Assembly: GCA_037903475.1 (NCBI GenBank)
Contig: JBAJFG010000356.1
Span: forward strand, 1 to 64,000
Source of the DNA: Ancylostoma caninum
Taxonomy: Eukaryota > Nematoda > Chromadorea > Rhabditida > Ancylostomatidae
Reading direction: 5' to 3'
DNA: 64,000 bases
The position numbers and the translations under genes were made by a program. The notes under the pieces are model-generated. The model was not told the DNA's origin. It made no database searches and was given only the letters and a program-made list of their open reading frames with translations. Shown piece by piece: positions 47,104 to 58,867 of the stretch. Position 1 is the first letter of the stretch, and each line of letters opens with the position of its first letter.

Positions 47104-47857
47104 TTAAAGGCAGCACCCACGGAAACTTTCGCTCCTCAGATTTCCACATTTTCTGGTAGTTTAGCGCACTCCGATTGGTTTCTTTGTAATGACAACAACG
47201 AAAACCCACTGCGTTCAGCGCAGTAACTGGTACATCCTTGTGCCAACGGTCAATTTGGACGAGTTTTCCGTTAGTTGTTTCTTGCTCGAATTGTAACAGA
47301 AACAGCTGTTTTGCTGTGGTTCGGGTAAAATCCAATCGTTTTTCTCTCCTTACGAGTCCTTCTGAGGATTTTTTTGTACTCTTTCTAATTCTATCAGATG
47401 GAATGTTTCTCGTTGTCATTTCACAGAAATTAAGGCTGTTTAGCAACAGTTCCAACTATTTTTTGTTGAAATTTCGATTTTCTCCGAATTTTCTTCCATT
47501 AGGAGATTTTCTGAGGTTTTGATTTTTAAATGACGTTTATTCTAAGTGCTACATATTTTCCAATAGTTGTTTTTCCTAATGAGCTACGGAAAACCTGCAG
47601 TTTGGAACAAATAACTGATTGCGCAAGTATCCAACTGGTGAAAAAAAGGCATTATCGATCTTTTGCTGTCAATCTCCATCCCATAGCTCATGCAACTCGA
47701 CCACACCTCCTACACCTAAACTTAGCGTGAGCTTCCAAAAACAGGGTTTTTGGTGCTATCGGAAAGTTTCGACTTTATGCAAGTGTTCAGCACCTTCGAT
47801 ACCTTTGGAATTTGCTGAGTTTTTCAAGTCGAAAATTTCCGTGGGTGCTGCCTTTAA
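47104..47857. mobile_element. TTAA element, AGGCAGCACCCACGG family, 754 bp
   Basis: TTAA at both ends (47104-47107, 47854-47857). The left end AGGCAGCACCCACGGAAACT and the right end, inverted, AGGCAGCACCCACGGAAATT match over about 24 bp. The minus-strand frame of 130 codons and several plus frames in it are shadows; the peptide KFPWVLPLK that recurs in frames around this window is just the translated terminal repeat. No transposase was seen. It lies only 190 bp upstream of the MOLO1-type gene, so it could sit in that gene's promoter region. Confidence 0.88.
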
Positions 47858-48028
47858 CCCTACTAACCTTCCATAAAAATCTGTCAGAAACTTCATTTCT
47901 CAAAGCACTTATATTTCTCGAACCACTCACTTTCTATTCTTTGTTTGTGATCAAACTTCTGCTCGTTTTCCGTCTTTGCTATTCGTTAACCCCTCTCATC
48001 TTTTCACTCGCACCGAAAATTGCAGTCA

Positions 48029-48035
48029 ATTTCAG
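48029..48035 (+). promoter_or_regulatory. Possible spliced-leader acceptor
   Basis: AATTTCAG at 48028-48035 matches the nematode 3' splice consensus and lies 15 bases before the start codon of the MOLO1-type gene, with no upstream exon needed. Trans-splicing here would give a short leader containing ATG GAT TGA, a two-codon upstream frame. Confidence 0.5.
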
Positions 48036-48050
48036 ATGGATTGAAGAGGC

Positions 48051-51000
48051 ATGCTGAATGTACTGCTGTGGATGGCAGTCCTGAACAATGCAGTCAGGTT
48101 TGTGTCTTCTCTACCTGCTCTTTTTTTGCTCTGTTTTTTTCTATATTTTGGTAGTTTCACTTATGAACAACCGAAATTTCATTTTGCAGTTTATCTGCTC
48201 TCTACCGCAACATTCCTGCCCGACGAAACACTTACTACCATCCGAGTACTGTCTCAGGACCGTGCACTTTCCCGCTTCCCTACACGAAGGAATTTGATAT
48301 TTTCTGTCAACTCGATTATCACAAGGTAGTTTTTCGTCGAAGCCTGTTTTCCAAAGATATTTTTGGATATTTCGCCAACATGATCTGTGGTATTTTTGGA
48401 TATTTTGCCAACATGCTCTGTTATCACTCACACATCATATTTTCTTTTTTAGTTAATCCTCACTGGTAATAGGCCAGTGTCTGATACTGATCCGTTTATC
48501 CGATTTTGCTCTTTGGAACTTTGCAAAACCTTATAGATTTATTTTATAAATGCTGTATGATCAATATTTTTTTCAACACTTGGAGAAAAGCAAGGAAGGA
48601 ACAAATGAATGAAATAACTAAATAAATGGATAGGTAGGAAGAACTTCAAATTTTGTCTGCTCGTCGGTTGTACAAGCTATTGAAGTTGTTGGCATTTAAT
48701 ATAATCAAATACGCATGATGTTCCTATTAAACGAAGTCACAAATGCGTGGAAAAACCTAGAAATTTCTTTTTTCGTGACGTGTATGTATGTTGTATGTAC
48801 ATAGTTGTTTTGTGTTTGTGGGCAGCACATTCACAGTCAGTCGGGGGCCAGTTCTCGTTTTCACAAGCGGGGCTGGACTGAAGTATGTAAATCTGCTATT
48901 ATCATTCTGGAGTTTTCAAAATGCTTTGAACTTCAAACTGGACCTCTTTCTCTACACTGCAAGCAGTGGAATACTAATTTTACATTATGTTGTTGATAAT
49001 ATTAAAAAAATGATCTCACTAGAATATCAGTTATTAATTTTAAAGTAATATATACATAATTGTAAAAATCTTTTACCGCCTTCCCACTCTTTCATTACTT
49101 CTGGGTTCTACTAAAGCAAGCAACATTTCTACAGCGGCCTAAAAACATCTAAATGGGTCATTATTACTCCAAAATTAGACAGCAACTGAAGTTCCAAATA
49201 ACCAAGCGAACAGATGCAGGCGTCGTGAAGTATATCGGCACCTCCAGGCAACTGTTGCTAGCAAATAACACCTTTATGTCCATTGAAATGGATTGCCCAT
49301 CACCTTAGTCTTTTCTGCTTGAGAAGCAACGACCAACATTTTCCCGAGACCGGTTGGCAAACGACCAACCGAGATTCAGCTCCTTTAAGAGACGCTTTGA
49401 CTGTCATATTTTCAGACGACGTATATCTGTGATCCGGCCGGCATCCTCTCTCGAACGGAGATCGAAATGCTCGACCACACTGTCCGTGAGCTCAACATGA
49501 CGTCGTGTTTCTGCTCGTCAACTTGCGGACGAGGACGAAAAAAGCTCGGAATAGTGATCGTCCCAGCGGCAAGTATAAACAGGTAGGATATTTTGCGAGA
49601 ACGATGGATGCTAGGAGATCGTTGCTTCTTGTCCTTGTCGGGCTTAAAGTTCGTTTTCAGTATAATCTCATGCGATTCCGCGTTGGATTTCGCGCCTCCC
49701 ACGTCATTGCCAGCTGCAGCGTACCTCTTCGCTCAACTTCTCAGCAGGCATTGGTCTGGACACTGCACTGCTGATCTGATGATCATTTACATCAGAGCTT
49801 GGAATCCAGACCGCGTTCGGAAGCCGTTCATTATTCCCGTTTACTCGTGAGTAACTTACCTGTATGAGTAGGGTGGCTTCTAACAGTAACTAAGAGTGAT
49901 GAGAGTATTGATGCACAAAAACTAAGGGAGTGAAAGCACAGCAATCTTAAGCTCCTAAGTTTTTACACTAACCTGTGTCGGGGGCTTGAACTAGACCGGA
50001 AGTGTAGCTTCCTTGGCGCCCCCGTGTCAAAGACCCTTCCGTCAGTGGTTCAAAAGGAAGCTTCGAAAGATCTTAATAACTGTTACTATCATTTTAGTAA
50101 CTGTGTTCGCCAAAGATACTAAATCTATTTTCTAGGTTGCTGTGAGTTTCCTAGGGAAATGTAGAGACTAATTTCGAATCCTAGATAAATATTGTATTAG
50201 GCCTACTGTTAGCATTTCACAGACCTTTAGCTCGGAGTTAGGGACCGTGTGGGTTGTTCCTGGTCACTCAAGAAGCCCTTCTAATTAAAATCAACCTTAA
50301 ACCTTTGTGGTCTATCTGAGGTCAAGCCCTACATCATGAAAAATTACTTATTTATCATGCATTCACAAAGTGTTCTGGGATCAGACACCAATAAGGGAAA
50401 TGAGAAGAATGTCATCACATTTCACCACATTTATTCGATTAAATTCTATTGCTTCTGCTTAGATGTTTTTTTAAGAAAAAACTTTTCGGTCCCCGTTGTA
50501 ACACATTCTTGTTTTCCGTTTTTGCACGAACAACTTAGAAGGAACCGGGCGAAAACAATGTCACAACAACAAACAAAGCATGTGCATTTGTCTTTCTCAC
50601 TGCTTCCCCATAGCAATGCGATTTCCAGAAACGCCCTGGAGCGACTGCAACGATACAGCCACCCGACTTCGGTGTCCTCTCGGGAACCGGTGCTGGTGGC
50701 ACTGCAAGGCGCTATCCGTCATGCTCATCGCCTCATTGAGGCTGAGTGGACCGATGTATGGATCTGACATAAAACTATGTGCAAGGATCCAGAATATTTT
50801 GCGGATTACAGATCAATACGTCCATTCCACACTGGGCAATGGCACTGGCATGTGGGATGCTAGCGGTGGTGGTGTTGTCTGTCTACACTGCGAATTGTAT
50901 CACCAACCGATTGGGAAGGCATCCACAGGTGAGGATTCCAGAAATGTTAGATGTGAGTCAGGGATATGCGGGAAAGGTGAAGGGATTTCTGATGATATGG

Positions 51001-51653
51001 TGAAATGATATGAAAAGATTATCCACAGCTATGAAAATAGTGCTTTCTCTTAGAAATGGAAAAAAATTTTTAGGTACGGCTTTCCCATTGCACTAGAAAT
51101 ATCGCGACGAGAATAGAATTATAGCGCTACATAGAGTAAATTCAAAAAGGCCTCGAAAATGTTTCTCGTTATTGACGTAGGCGGTCAAGTGTTGACGACC
51201 GTCAATACAATCAATACGCATCAATATGGAGTCGCCAGGGCGACGGCGTTACGAGGTGCTATACTCCTCGAGGAGCATAGTTGCAGTCTAACAATAGGTA
51301 AAGTGAAGCGGTGTGGATAAACAACAGAATTTGCTTTATTCACTAAGTTTTTGAGTGACTTCTATAAATTCCCCGCGCCACTCTCGGAGAAAGTTCTCGG
51401 AAAGATTTCAACCTTCTTATCTATTGAACAAAGTTTGTCAGTGAAGTCTTGGTACTCATGGAAATGGTGGAAGTCTTTGCTGGTGGACAAGGAGGTTCCT
51501 GGTTATTCTGTAGTGCTAAACGCGTCATCTTCTTCCCACGAAAAGGGTTTTCCACCTAGTGGCTCTCCGTGTCGTGCATAATTTTCCTCATTCCTCTGCC
51601 CTTATCAGTTCTACCCTTAGATTTGATTCTTCTCTTCCTATTATTCATCTCAT

Positions 51654-51708
<55 letters not shown>

Positions 51709-53907
51709 TTTGAATGCACGCTAGCGTGCGCCATACAAGTACAGCAGAAGGAAGAACCAAACAAAGCCGAAGAACACGAAAGAAAATCCTCCAATCTAAA
51801 AAAAGGAGGAAACCACAGGAAGTATAAAAAAGAGAGAGAAAAAGAATAAACAAAGACAGGAACTTAAACATTCAAACACCATTCTAAAACAGAAGAAGTA
51901 TTACCGCACAGTAAACCTTCAGGCAAACTTCTAAATTTGATAATAGATTTTAAAAAATGAACCCATTCCAGTGTAGGCACGCATCAGCTCACAAGGATTA
52001 GAAACAGCTATCTAACGGCAACTCATATGGTGCGATAGCCCTACCAAATGAGTCCAGCAAGATTTGTAGAAAAGAAAGCAAGTGAATGGCGTTAGGGAGA
52101 CCGCCACTTCCCACAGCTAAGGCATGCATGGGAAATCCGGCACCAGATTTTCGGATGTTAGGTATTCCCTACCCCTAACAATCTGGCGCCGAACTCACTT
52201 CAAAAGGGCTAGGCTATGGAGTGGGCAGAATTCACACCATTTATCATCATTTAACCGTTGGCTACTGTTATACACCACTTCATGGCATTTGTCTACAAAA
52301 AATATCCGAATTTCGACTGTCTGCAAGGGAAATATTCTGAAAAGAGTGGAATTGCTATGCCCAAACGCTCCAGCCTAACTCCTCGTTATATCAAATTTTC
52401 CTATCTCATTTTCACCTTTCCTTCGTTTTTCTCTCTTGCTAGCCTGAAACTTTTCCATCCAGATCTTCTTTATTCATTTATTTTTTTATTTATTTCCCTT
52501 TATCGCAATAGCACAGAATGTGTCTGACTTTATTCGCGAAAAGTTCAGCAGATTTGTTTGAGCAGAGTGGTCCAGCTTTGCCAAGTTCCTTTGCTTCCTT
52601 TTGTCGAAATCTCCCATTTTCGTCAAGCGATCGAGTCCTCGGCTTTCTTCTGCTCCTGGTAGTCGTTGGCGCAAAGAAAATAAAAAAATAAAGGTATACA
52701 ACCCACGTGTGCCTAGTACTGTTTCGCTTGGAGTTTTCTCCGCTCCGCGTCGGTCTTCTTGATGGAAACTTGCTCCTTGGTTCTTGTAATATTCTTGTAA
52801 TCGGAGAGCTATCCTGGAGCCGACCGCTCTCGGAGGATGAATGGAGTAAACTTTTATTTCATCATCAGCTTTTCTTTCATCAACAATAATTGGACAGTAA
52901 GTTCTTAAGAGTACGCATGAATCTGCTCATGTTTGCGTGGCATTTTGTCCACTTGATGTGACGCAGGTCCACGGAGACTCCGGCACCATCACTCAATGGG
53001 TTGCCTAGTTATGAACATGACAAAAAGTGGCGGCTAAAAAACGGCGTGGAAATTGTAGGCTACCTAGCGCTGCATAGCTTTATCCATCATAAGACTGTTC
53101 GCTCGAGGCTTTCGTTAAACATGTCTTATATCCGTGATAAAAACGGGTCAGCACCAGAGAACAGCTCATCTCCTAGTGGAGGAGCATAACAACAGCCTAA
53201 AATGGCACCAACGAAAAAAAGCGACTAGACATGGGAAAGCACTTGGGTATAGGGCAGTCTGTTTATTGCTCACCCAAACAATACTGAATTTGTTATTGAG
53301 TTAAAGGTGAAAGCAATTACTGAACCCCATGGGTTTTACACCCAGACGCTCTTTGAACTGTTTTGTGAGCTGATCATTCTTAACTACACTAAAGAGATCG
53401 AACGATTGTGTTAATTTCTTGTTTGGCATCCATCTTATCACAAATTGCAAATGACGCAGAAAAAGTTCGAAGAAACTCTTCTGTTCCGAACCAGCTCGCA
53501 TGCGCCTCATAACTTGCACCCTCAAATTCTGATGGTCAGCGCATCCGCACACTCCATTGATATCACATTACTACGGTTTGCCGCATGCGAATGCGTGCGG
53601 CAAACCGTAGTAATGTGATATCAATGGATTCTTCCATATCTGTCCACAAAATTGAATAATAACAGCTCCTCATTTTGCAAAATTTCAGCATTGCTCCACC
53701 TATATGTGGTAGAAGGAAATTCATAATATTTTTTTTCAGAAACAACGCTCCGCAGTGGCTGCAGTCCGCAAGAATAGCGACCGTTTCCGAGCCGGCTTCG
53801 GTGGCGGCATGATGATGAACGCGTCGGCGCAGCAGAAACGAAGTGTGATGATGTTCCGCACATTCTCCAAGGCTCCAACGAGGAACGGCATCCAGAACCG
53901 ACTTTGA
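48051..53907 (+). CDS. MOLO1-domain type I membrane protein (7 exons)
   Basis: Probable auxiliary protein of nicotinic-type receptors at the cell surface. In C. elegans MOLO-1 is a single-pass accessory subunit that raises activity of the levamisole-sensitive acetylcholine receptor. Exons: 48051-48097, 48190-48325, 49416-49582, 49661-49846, 50614-50755, 50812-50928 and 53740-53907. All introns are GT-AG and every junction keeps phase, giving 320 residues. Layout: signal peptide 1-16 (MLNVLLWMAV start); ectodomain with TTYICDPAGILSRTE (62-76), the cysteine cluster CFCSSTC (92-98) and KLGIVIVP (104-111); one membrane helix (about 232-256, AMALACGMLAVVVLSV); a basic tail ending NGIQNRL. Possible N-glycosylation at N88 and N228. 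The family is inferred from these motifs and topology; whether it is the molo-1 orthologue or a paralogue is not determined. The last intron (2.8 kb) is much longer than the others and holds repeats and a perfect hairpin. Confidence 0.8.
51652..51711. repeat. (ATTT)n microsatellite
   Basis: Fifteen tandem ATTT units, followed by GAATGCACGCTAGCGTGCGC, which contains a small palindrome. Simple repeats next to such sequence can mark a retroelement 3' end, but nothing recognisable follows. Confidence 0.93.
53553..53628. repeat. Perfect 33-bp hairpin in intron
   Basis: The arms at 53553-53585 and 53596-53628 are exact inverses (left arm starts TCCATTGATATCACATTACT; the core is CGGTTTGCCGCA). The loop is 10 bases, TGCGAATGCG. 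It lies 112 bp upstream of the last exon of the MOLO1-type gene. It is too long and too perfect for most miRNA precursors; a small foldback element, an inversion junction or an assembly artefact are alternatives. Confidence 0.9.
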
Positions 53908-54104
53908 AGGACAAGCCATAGAAAGTCTGGAATCGTTCTCACATCCCACACTAGCCATAAGCTGGAAACAGAGATGGAGATCCCTCGCCCATCAAGGACT
54001 CCTCAAGCCTTCGCAGATCTCACTCAGTTTTATCTTCACTCCTTATGAACCTTGAGTCTCCATTCTCACTTACTGGGTGTTATTCAGTCAAAAATTCCTC
54101 TTGC

Positions 54105-54110
54105 AATAAA
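54105..54110 (+). terminator. Polyadenylation signal AATAAA
   Basis: A canonical AATAAA about 200 bp after the stop codon of the MOLO1-type gene, in AT-rich 3' sequence. It is the first good signal downstream. Confidence 0.6.
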
Positions 54111-54483
54111 AATAACGTAGATTTTGCCTGGTATATTGTTTCTTCTATCTTATTACTGCTTTATTGTTGCTGCTAGATCATAGCTCCTGCATTTTTTCCT
54201 AAGTGTTTTCAAAGTTTTTGATATTAAGAGAAGTTTATGATTTTATTTAGTTAGGGTCTATTCGCTGTTGTTGCTCAATGAACAGAAGTGTTCAATTTAA
54301 AAGGCTGTAATAAACTTATTATTCGAATGTGTTGCATGTCTGTTTAGCTGTTTGCGAACGAAATCTTCCAGAGCGGTGAACTGTGGCCGGAAGTCACCTG
54401 TGAGTCTCGTCGTGCTTTTTCAAGAGGCAGTAAATCTAACATAACATCATAACAGTGTGTGCTACTACTTGTTACTTGTTACC

Positions 54484-54852
54484 TTAAAGGCAGCACCCAC
54501 TGAAATTTTCATGCGTGAGGTTTTGATCGTTTTCGAACCTTAGCAATAGTCCAAGCAATTCGACGAAGAAAGTAACACAAAAAACCCAACCGTGCTGCAA
54601 AACGATGCCAAAAACCGATTTCGCCAACAAAACAGCTGACGGCAGCAGTATCGACTTTTTTGGATCAGTTCACACTGAATAGGTCGCGTAACTCGGCCCA
54701 ACCTGCTCGAAGGCAATGAGTCAAGATTCAAGAAAACGGGGATTTCGAAGCTTCTGACTGTTTTCAACATTTTAATCGTGTTCAGCGCACGAGATTACCC
54801 CGAACTGTGCCAGAATCTCGGGATCGAAAATTTCCGTGGATGCTGCTATTAA
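54484..54852. mobile_element. TTAA element, AGGCAGCACCCAC family, 369 bp
   Basis: TTAA at both ends (54484-54487, 54849-54852). Left AGGCAGCACCCACTGAAATT; right, inverted, ATAGCAGCATCCACGGAAAT. It is the shortest complete member here, with no coding capacity. It inserted about 370 bp after the MOLO1-type gene's polyadenylation signal. Confidence 0.83.
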
Positions 54853-56497
54853 AGACAATAAAATCCCCCTCTATTCGTGAGCAAGTAGGTCTCCAGCATT
54901 CTTCGAATCTCTTGGAGAGATGTCACACAAAAAGAATACATAAGGAAAATCTGCAGACGAAAGAGTATCCCGAAGCACTTCTCATAAAATCGAGAGATAG
55001 GCTCGGTACTCCTCTGAAAAAAATTGAGGGATTGACTCGTTCCTCTATCCTATTACGTTTCGTCATTATAATGGTTGTAATAGTGTGTACAGTTCGGGTC
55101 CACAGCCGATTAATCTCAGTCCTAAATAATGTTTCTAAAAGTTTGAATACTCATTGAATCTCGGTGGGCAGTGGATTCAGAGTTGCCGCCCCAACAAAGT
55201 TCCTTCGAATCAATTTAGTTCGTTTTTTAGTGACGTCATAGCAACTTTCATTTGTAATAGCGAGCGCACATTTGGCTAAGCCTTTCTTAAAAGTGTCTGA
55301 AGGACAGTATCTTCACATCAAGGACAGTTTGGCCTCAGGGAATTACTACAGTGCGTTGAGAGCGAAAAAGATCGTCTACGGAAACTTACCACCCGCACGC
55401 GTAGCGTCAGGCCGTTTTACGTTTTTGAACCTGGGAAGAAGAAGTGCAAAATGGTTAAAAATATGCCCTAATCACTCTCGCACCCTATTAGTCAACTTAC
55501 ATCAAAGATGACCTGTTCAACCTAAGAAAGAACCTTTAATAGCAGGCTTCTATACACTGCTTTACCTGGGCCTGACGCCTGGGTGGTAAGTGTTGGATAA
55601 TCGAAGATAAGCACATTTGTATGTAAAACCGTCAATTTTTTTTTCGGAAAAAGTGGAGGTATTCTTCGGAGCGATACATTTGGCTAGAAAATATGCTTGG
55701 TAGTACATCTTAGGGGATAAGATTTTGCTCGGCGATACATTTTCCCGTAGAATGGGTCAAGAGTCCGTTTGGCAATAAAGAAGGTAAGGGGATATGTTGG
55801 AAAGATGAGATAACGATTATGTGGGATAACACGTTCATTTCATTCTTCCGATTAGTTGGAGGTTTAGCGATCGACGGTGTTGACACGAATTGCTCAACAG
55901 GTAAGGCAGCAAACTCCGAAGACTGTTATCATGCCACGATTCTTGATGATATCTTCTTGTTTGACAATACAATTGATGCACCTTGTCTGCCTGGGTATTT
56001 GGCAATTTCATCGGCAAGGTTTCCAAGCGAACCTGGCGAAATTCATCGCCACCGAACTTCGTAGTATAAGGTTGGAGTATTATATATTGGTTCTCAGACA
56101 ATAGGTATTAGTTGTTATCAATAACCATATATCGATATCTGATTGCTTCGCTCCTGTCATAAAATATTCTGTGAAGGTCATCAGAAAGATGCCGGTCACT
56201 GATCATATGTTCGGTGGCGAAGTCATACTTGCTAAGCGTTTCGGGAGAATGTCGGTCACTTTCCTAGTCCTATTTTGTTGATTTCGAAAGCTAGTGGAGA
56301 GGCGCAGAATATGGCCACTAGTTACCAACTAAAGTCACCATCTAAGCTTTTGGACGTGCATATTTAGCTTCACCAGCTTCATTCACTCTGACTGCATTCC
56401 TCCTATCCACTTACAAGTCCAAGTTATCTCCTTTTACCTGGTATCTTCTGCCCCATTTACGTAGATGACTCTGAGGTGTTTACAATCAGCGACCATA
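54853..56497. other. No gene recognised
   Basis: Frames at 54807-55157, 55272-55511 and 55819-56104 (74-116 codons, both strands) are unrecognised; the first starts inside the terminal repeat of the neighbouring TTAA element. The rest is AT-rich. Confidence 0.45.
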
Positions 56498-58445
56498 TTA
56501 AAGGCAGCACCCACGATAATCTTCGCTACTAAGATTTCAAGTGTTGTCGAACAATAGGCATAAACCCGACAATTCTGCGACGGTAGTGCTGTAGGAGACT
56601 CAGTGTTCTCAGAGATATCGCAAGTATGTACAACATCATTTCAACATTCCAGTCCAGCCTTTTCTGGTACGAGTTGTCACGCTTAAGCCAGAGCTGGAAT
56701 GCCGTTTTGGAGCGTGAAGAGTGGCAGATATCAGCTGTTTTACAAACCATTAGCTCTTCCGCTTACTTCTTTTAGCATACAAAGCATTCTTTTCCTCTCT
56801 TCTTCGCTTTGAGCTGGCTAAACTCATTTTCTCCCTCCCATTTCTTCCTATTCTTGCAAAAAAAACACTGTTTATCCTAAGCAATTTCTTCTGCGAAATT
56901 CGAATTTTACTCTATTTCGTATTTTTGGGCAATTTTGAGACGCCTTTCTTTTCCAGTACCTTGTCTATTTCCTGTTGCTTTTCCTCCAATAATTACTTCT
57001 CTTGGTCTCTACCGAAAAAGCAGCAAAGCAACTCAGAAAAGTGATTGCGCGAGAAAAGAGGTGACGAAGAATTGGCATCATTGATTCTCTTCCGATCGGT
57101 CGACTCCAGGGGTGTGCGGAGTTTTCCGTTTTCCGTTTTACGCTTTCCGTTTTCCGTCCATTTTTGGTCTTCCGTTTTACGTTTTACGGGTTTTTGGCCC
57201 GGAAATCGGAAAATCCTGGAAAATCATGGAGAGAGGGGACCGTTCTTTGAGGGCTTGTTTTCGGCGTACTTTCCTATCCTGAAGAGGGTTCTCGTGTTTT
57301 GATGCGCAGTGTACATGAGTTCACAACAATGGCGTAAAAATTGAAGTCCAGTCGCTACGAAATTTGAACTACATATTTTGCTTCATTTTTTGTCTCAGCT
57401 GTAGGGTAAATGTCCAGTCGCAATTTTGTTGGTCTTCATTATAGTTCCAAATAAGCCATGAAAGTGTCCTGCTCTCCTCGAAATTCTCAAAAAAGAAAAA
57501 AAAAAGGTTCCACTGAAGTGTGGGGAGGATTGACACAAAATTTCCATGAAACTGTGACGTGCCATGGTGAGAGCATCGAGCATTCTTGCGAACCAACGCA
57601 TGATGTAGGCTTTCTTTCTACTTACTTGACCAAAGCATAAGGCTACATCGTAATTGTCAGTGTTTTAATCGGACGATGATCCCCAGCTCCACACTGGTGC
57701 CGTTGGCGCCTCATGTTCTGCTCAATGTTTGAGCTGCTTGTGTTTCACGTTTCCCACAAGCTGTTCTTCTCCTCCTTAGTCCGTTTACTCGCCCCAATGG
57801 GATCCTTTATGGGTAAAATGATCCTTCTCAGATTGCAAACGTATTAATTACCATAGTTACCTTTTTGTCTGAATTTTTGCAGAATAGGTCTGCTCCAAAG
57901 TAAAGCAAAGAAGTCACAATTTTCACATTTTACAGCTTCTCGTCTATTTAAGCATTCAACATAGTATAATCTCTCGCAACTAGGTGAAGGATAAATACTC
58001 CTCGGTCTACCTAGATCCTAGGCGTTTGAAGTACGTACCATCAGTGGGCTTGAGGCTACTTAATTACTTGAAAGAGTCACCATTTATGCTCATCAAGGAG
58101 ATACCTGGAAAATCCAATGCTGAAGATGACTTTTGATCACAAAACTATGCAAAATTTTCCGTTTTCCGTTTTACGCTTTCCGTTTTCCGCTCATTTTTGG
58201 CCTTCCGTTTTCCGTTTTACGCTCTACGGGATTTGAAATTTTACTTCCGCATATGCCTGGTCGACACCTAAGGGCTCGCACAACTCAAACCAACCTATGT
58301 CGAGGCCTTGAATATGATGTCTGTAAAACACAACGTTTTCACAGTTCAGGCATATTTCAGAAATTCGAAGGTGTTCGGCGCGCCAAAAATGCTCGGATTA
58401 CGTTGAAATATCGGGCACGAAATTTTCCGCGGCTGCTGCCTTTAA
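56498..58445. mobile_element. TTAA element, AGGCAGCACCCAC family, 1948 bp
   Basis: Left TTAA 56498-56501, then AGGCAGCACCCACGATAATC. Right, inverted, AGGCAGCAGCCGCGGAAAAT, then TTAA 58442-58445. It is much longer than its relatives. Inside, a block rich in TTTTCCGTTTTACGCTTTCC occurs twice in direct orientation (about 57118-57205 and 58145-58235), enclosing about 940 bp, which suggests a second insertion within it. No transposase frame was recognised. The two ends may also belong to two separate elements. Confidence 0.6.
57118..58235. repeat. Direct repeats rich in TTTTCCGTTTTACG
   Basis: Two copies of about 88-90 bp, both reading TTTTCCGTTTTCCGTTTTAC, GCTTTCCGTTTTCCG, CATTTTTGG and CTTCCGTTTT, each preceded by unrelated sequence. 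They are about 1.03 kb apart. They could be terminal direct repeats of an inserted element or independent copies of a simple-sequence-like repeat. Confidence 0.6.
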
Positions 58446-58867
58446 AGGCAGTGTGTCACCTCGTTTTGTTAGCTGAAAATACCAGCAGAGTCTAGACCTC
58501 CTCGTCACGCTAATTCCAAAGATGTACGTTAAAGCTCATAAAAATGACGAAAACCCCGCTTTCGGAGGCTCCGAAAGTGCAGTTCACGGACCACCTGGGT
58601 GGAGCGGTCCGTCATTGTGCTGGCTGCCCGCTACGTCTGCAGTGCTGGCCAACACGTCTAGACGTGTCCGATCGATGAGATCAACGGCTTCACGCATCCA
58701 CTCGGCTCGACAAACTGTTACAAATCCCGTCCCGAAAAACATTTAAAAGTGGGGCCTAAAGACTTTTTGTAACACTTTGGGTATACCGTTGGATTCAGCG
58801 TGTCGAGGAGATTCAGCATCTGATAACAGCTCAGACACGAAAAAAGGAGGTGACACGCTGCCTTTAA
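58442..58867. mobile_element. TTAA element, AGGCAGTGTGTCA family, copy 2
   Basis: 426 bp including TTAA at both ends (58442-58445, 58864-58867). Left AGGCAGTGTGTCACCTCGTT; right, inverted, AGGCAGCGTGTCACCTCC. The body matches 36902-37329 along its length (TTCACGGACCACCTGGG, GAGATCAACGGCTTCACG). Its left TTAA is the same TTAA that ends the preceding element. Confidence 0.9.

Larger units (their letters stand above)
50929..53739 (+). other. Last intron of the MOLO1-type gene
   Basis: A 2.8-kb intron, GTGAGG to TTTTTTTTCAG. It contains an (ATTT)n tract, unrecognised frames of 60-96 codons, and the hairpin at 53553. I cannot exclude a small extra exon, but flanking exons join in phase without one. 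Confidence 0.6.

Noticed and set aside
47063..47455. 130-codon minus-strand frame with KFPWVLPLK
   Set aside because: The peptide is the translated terminal repeat of the TTAA element; the same words appear in unrelated frames at 47.8, 54.8 and 58.4 kb.
50336..51008. Two overlapping frames of 142-143 codons as independent genes
   Set aside because: They read through exons 5 and 6 of the MOLO1-type gene and the intron between them; splicing gives a better product.
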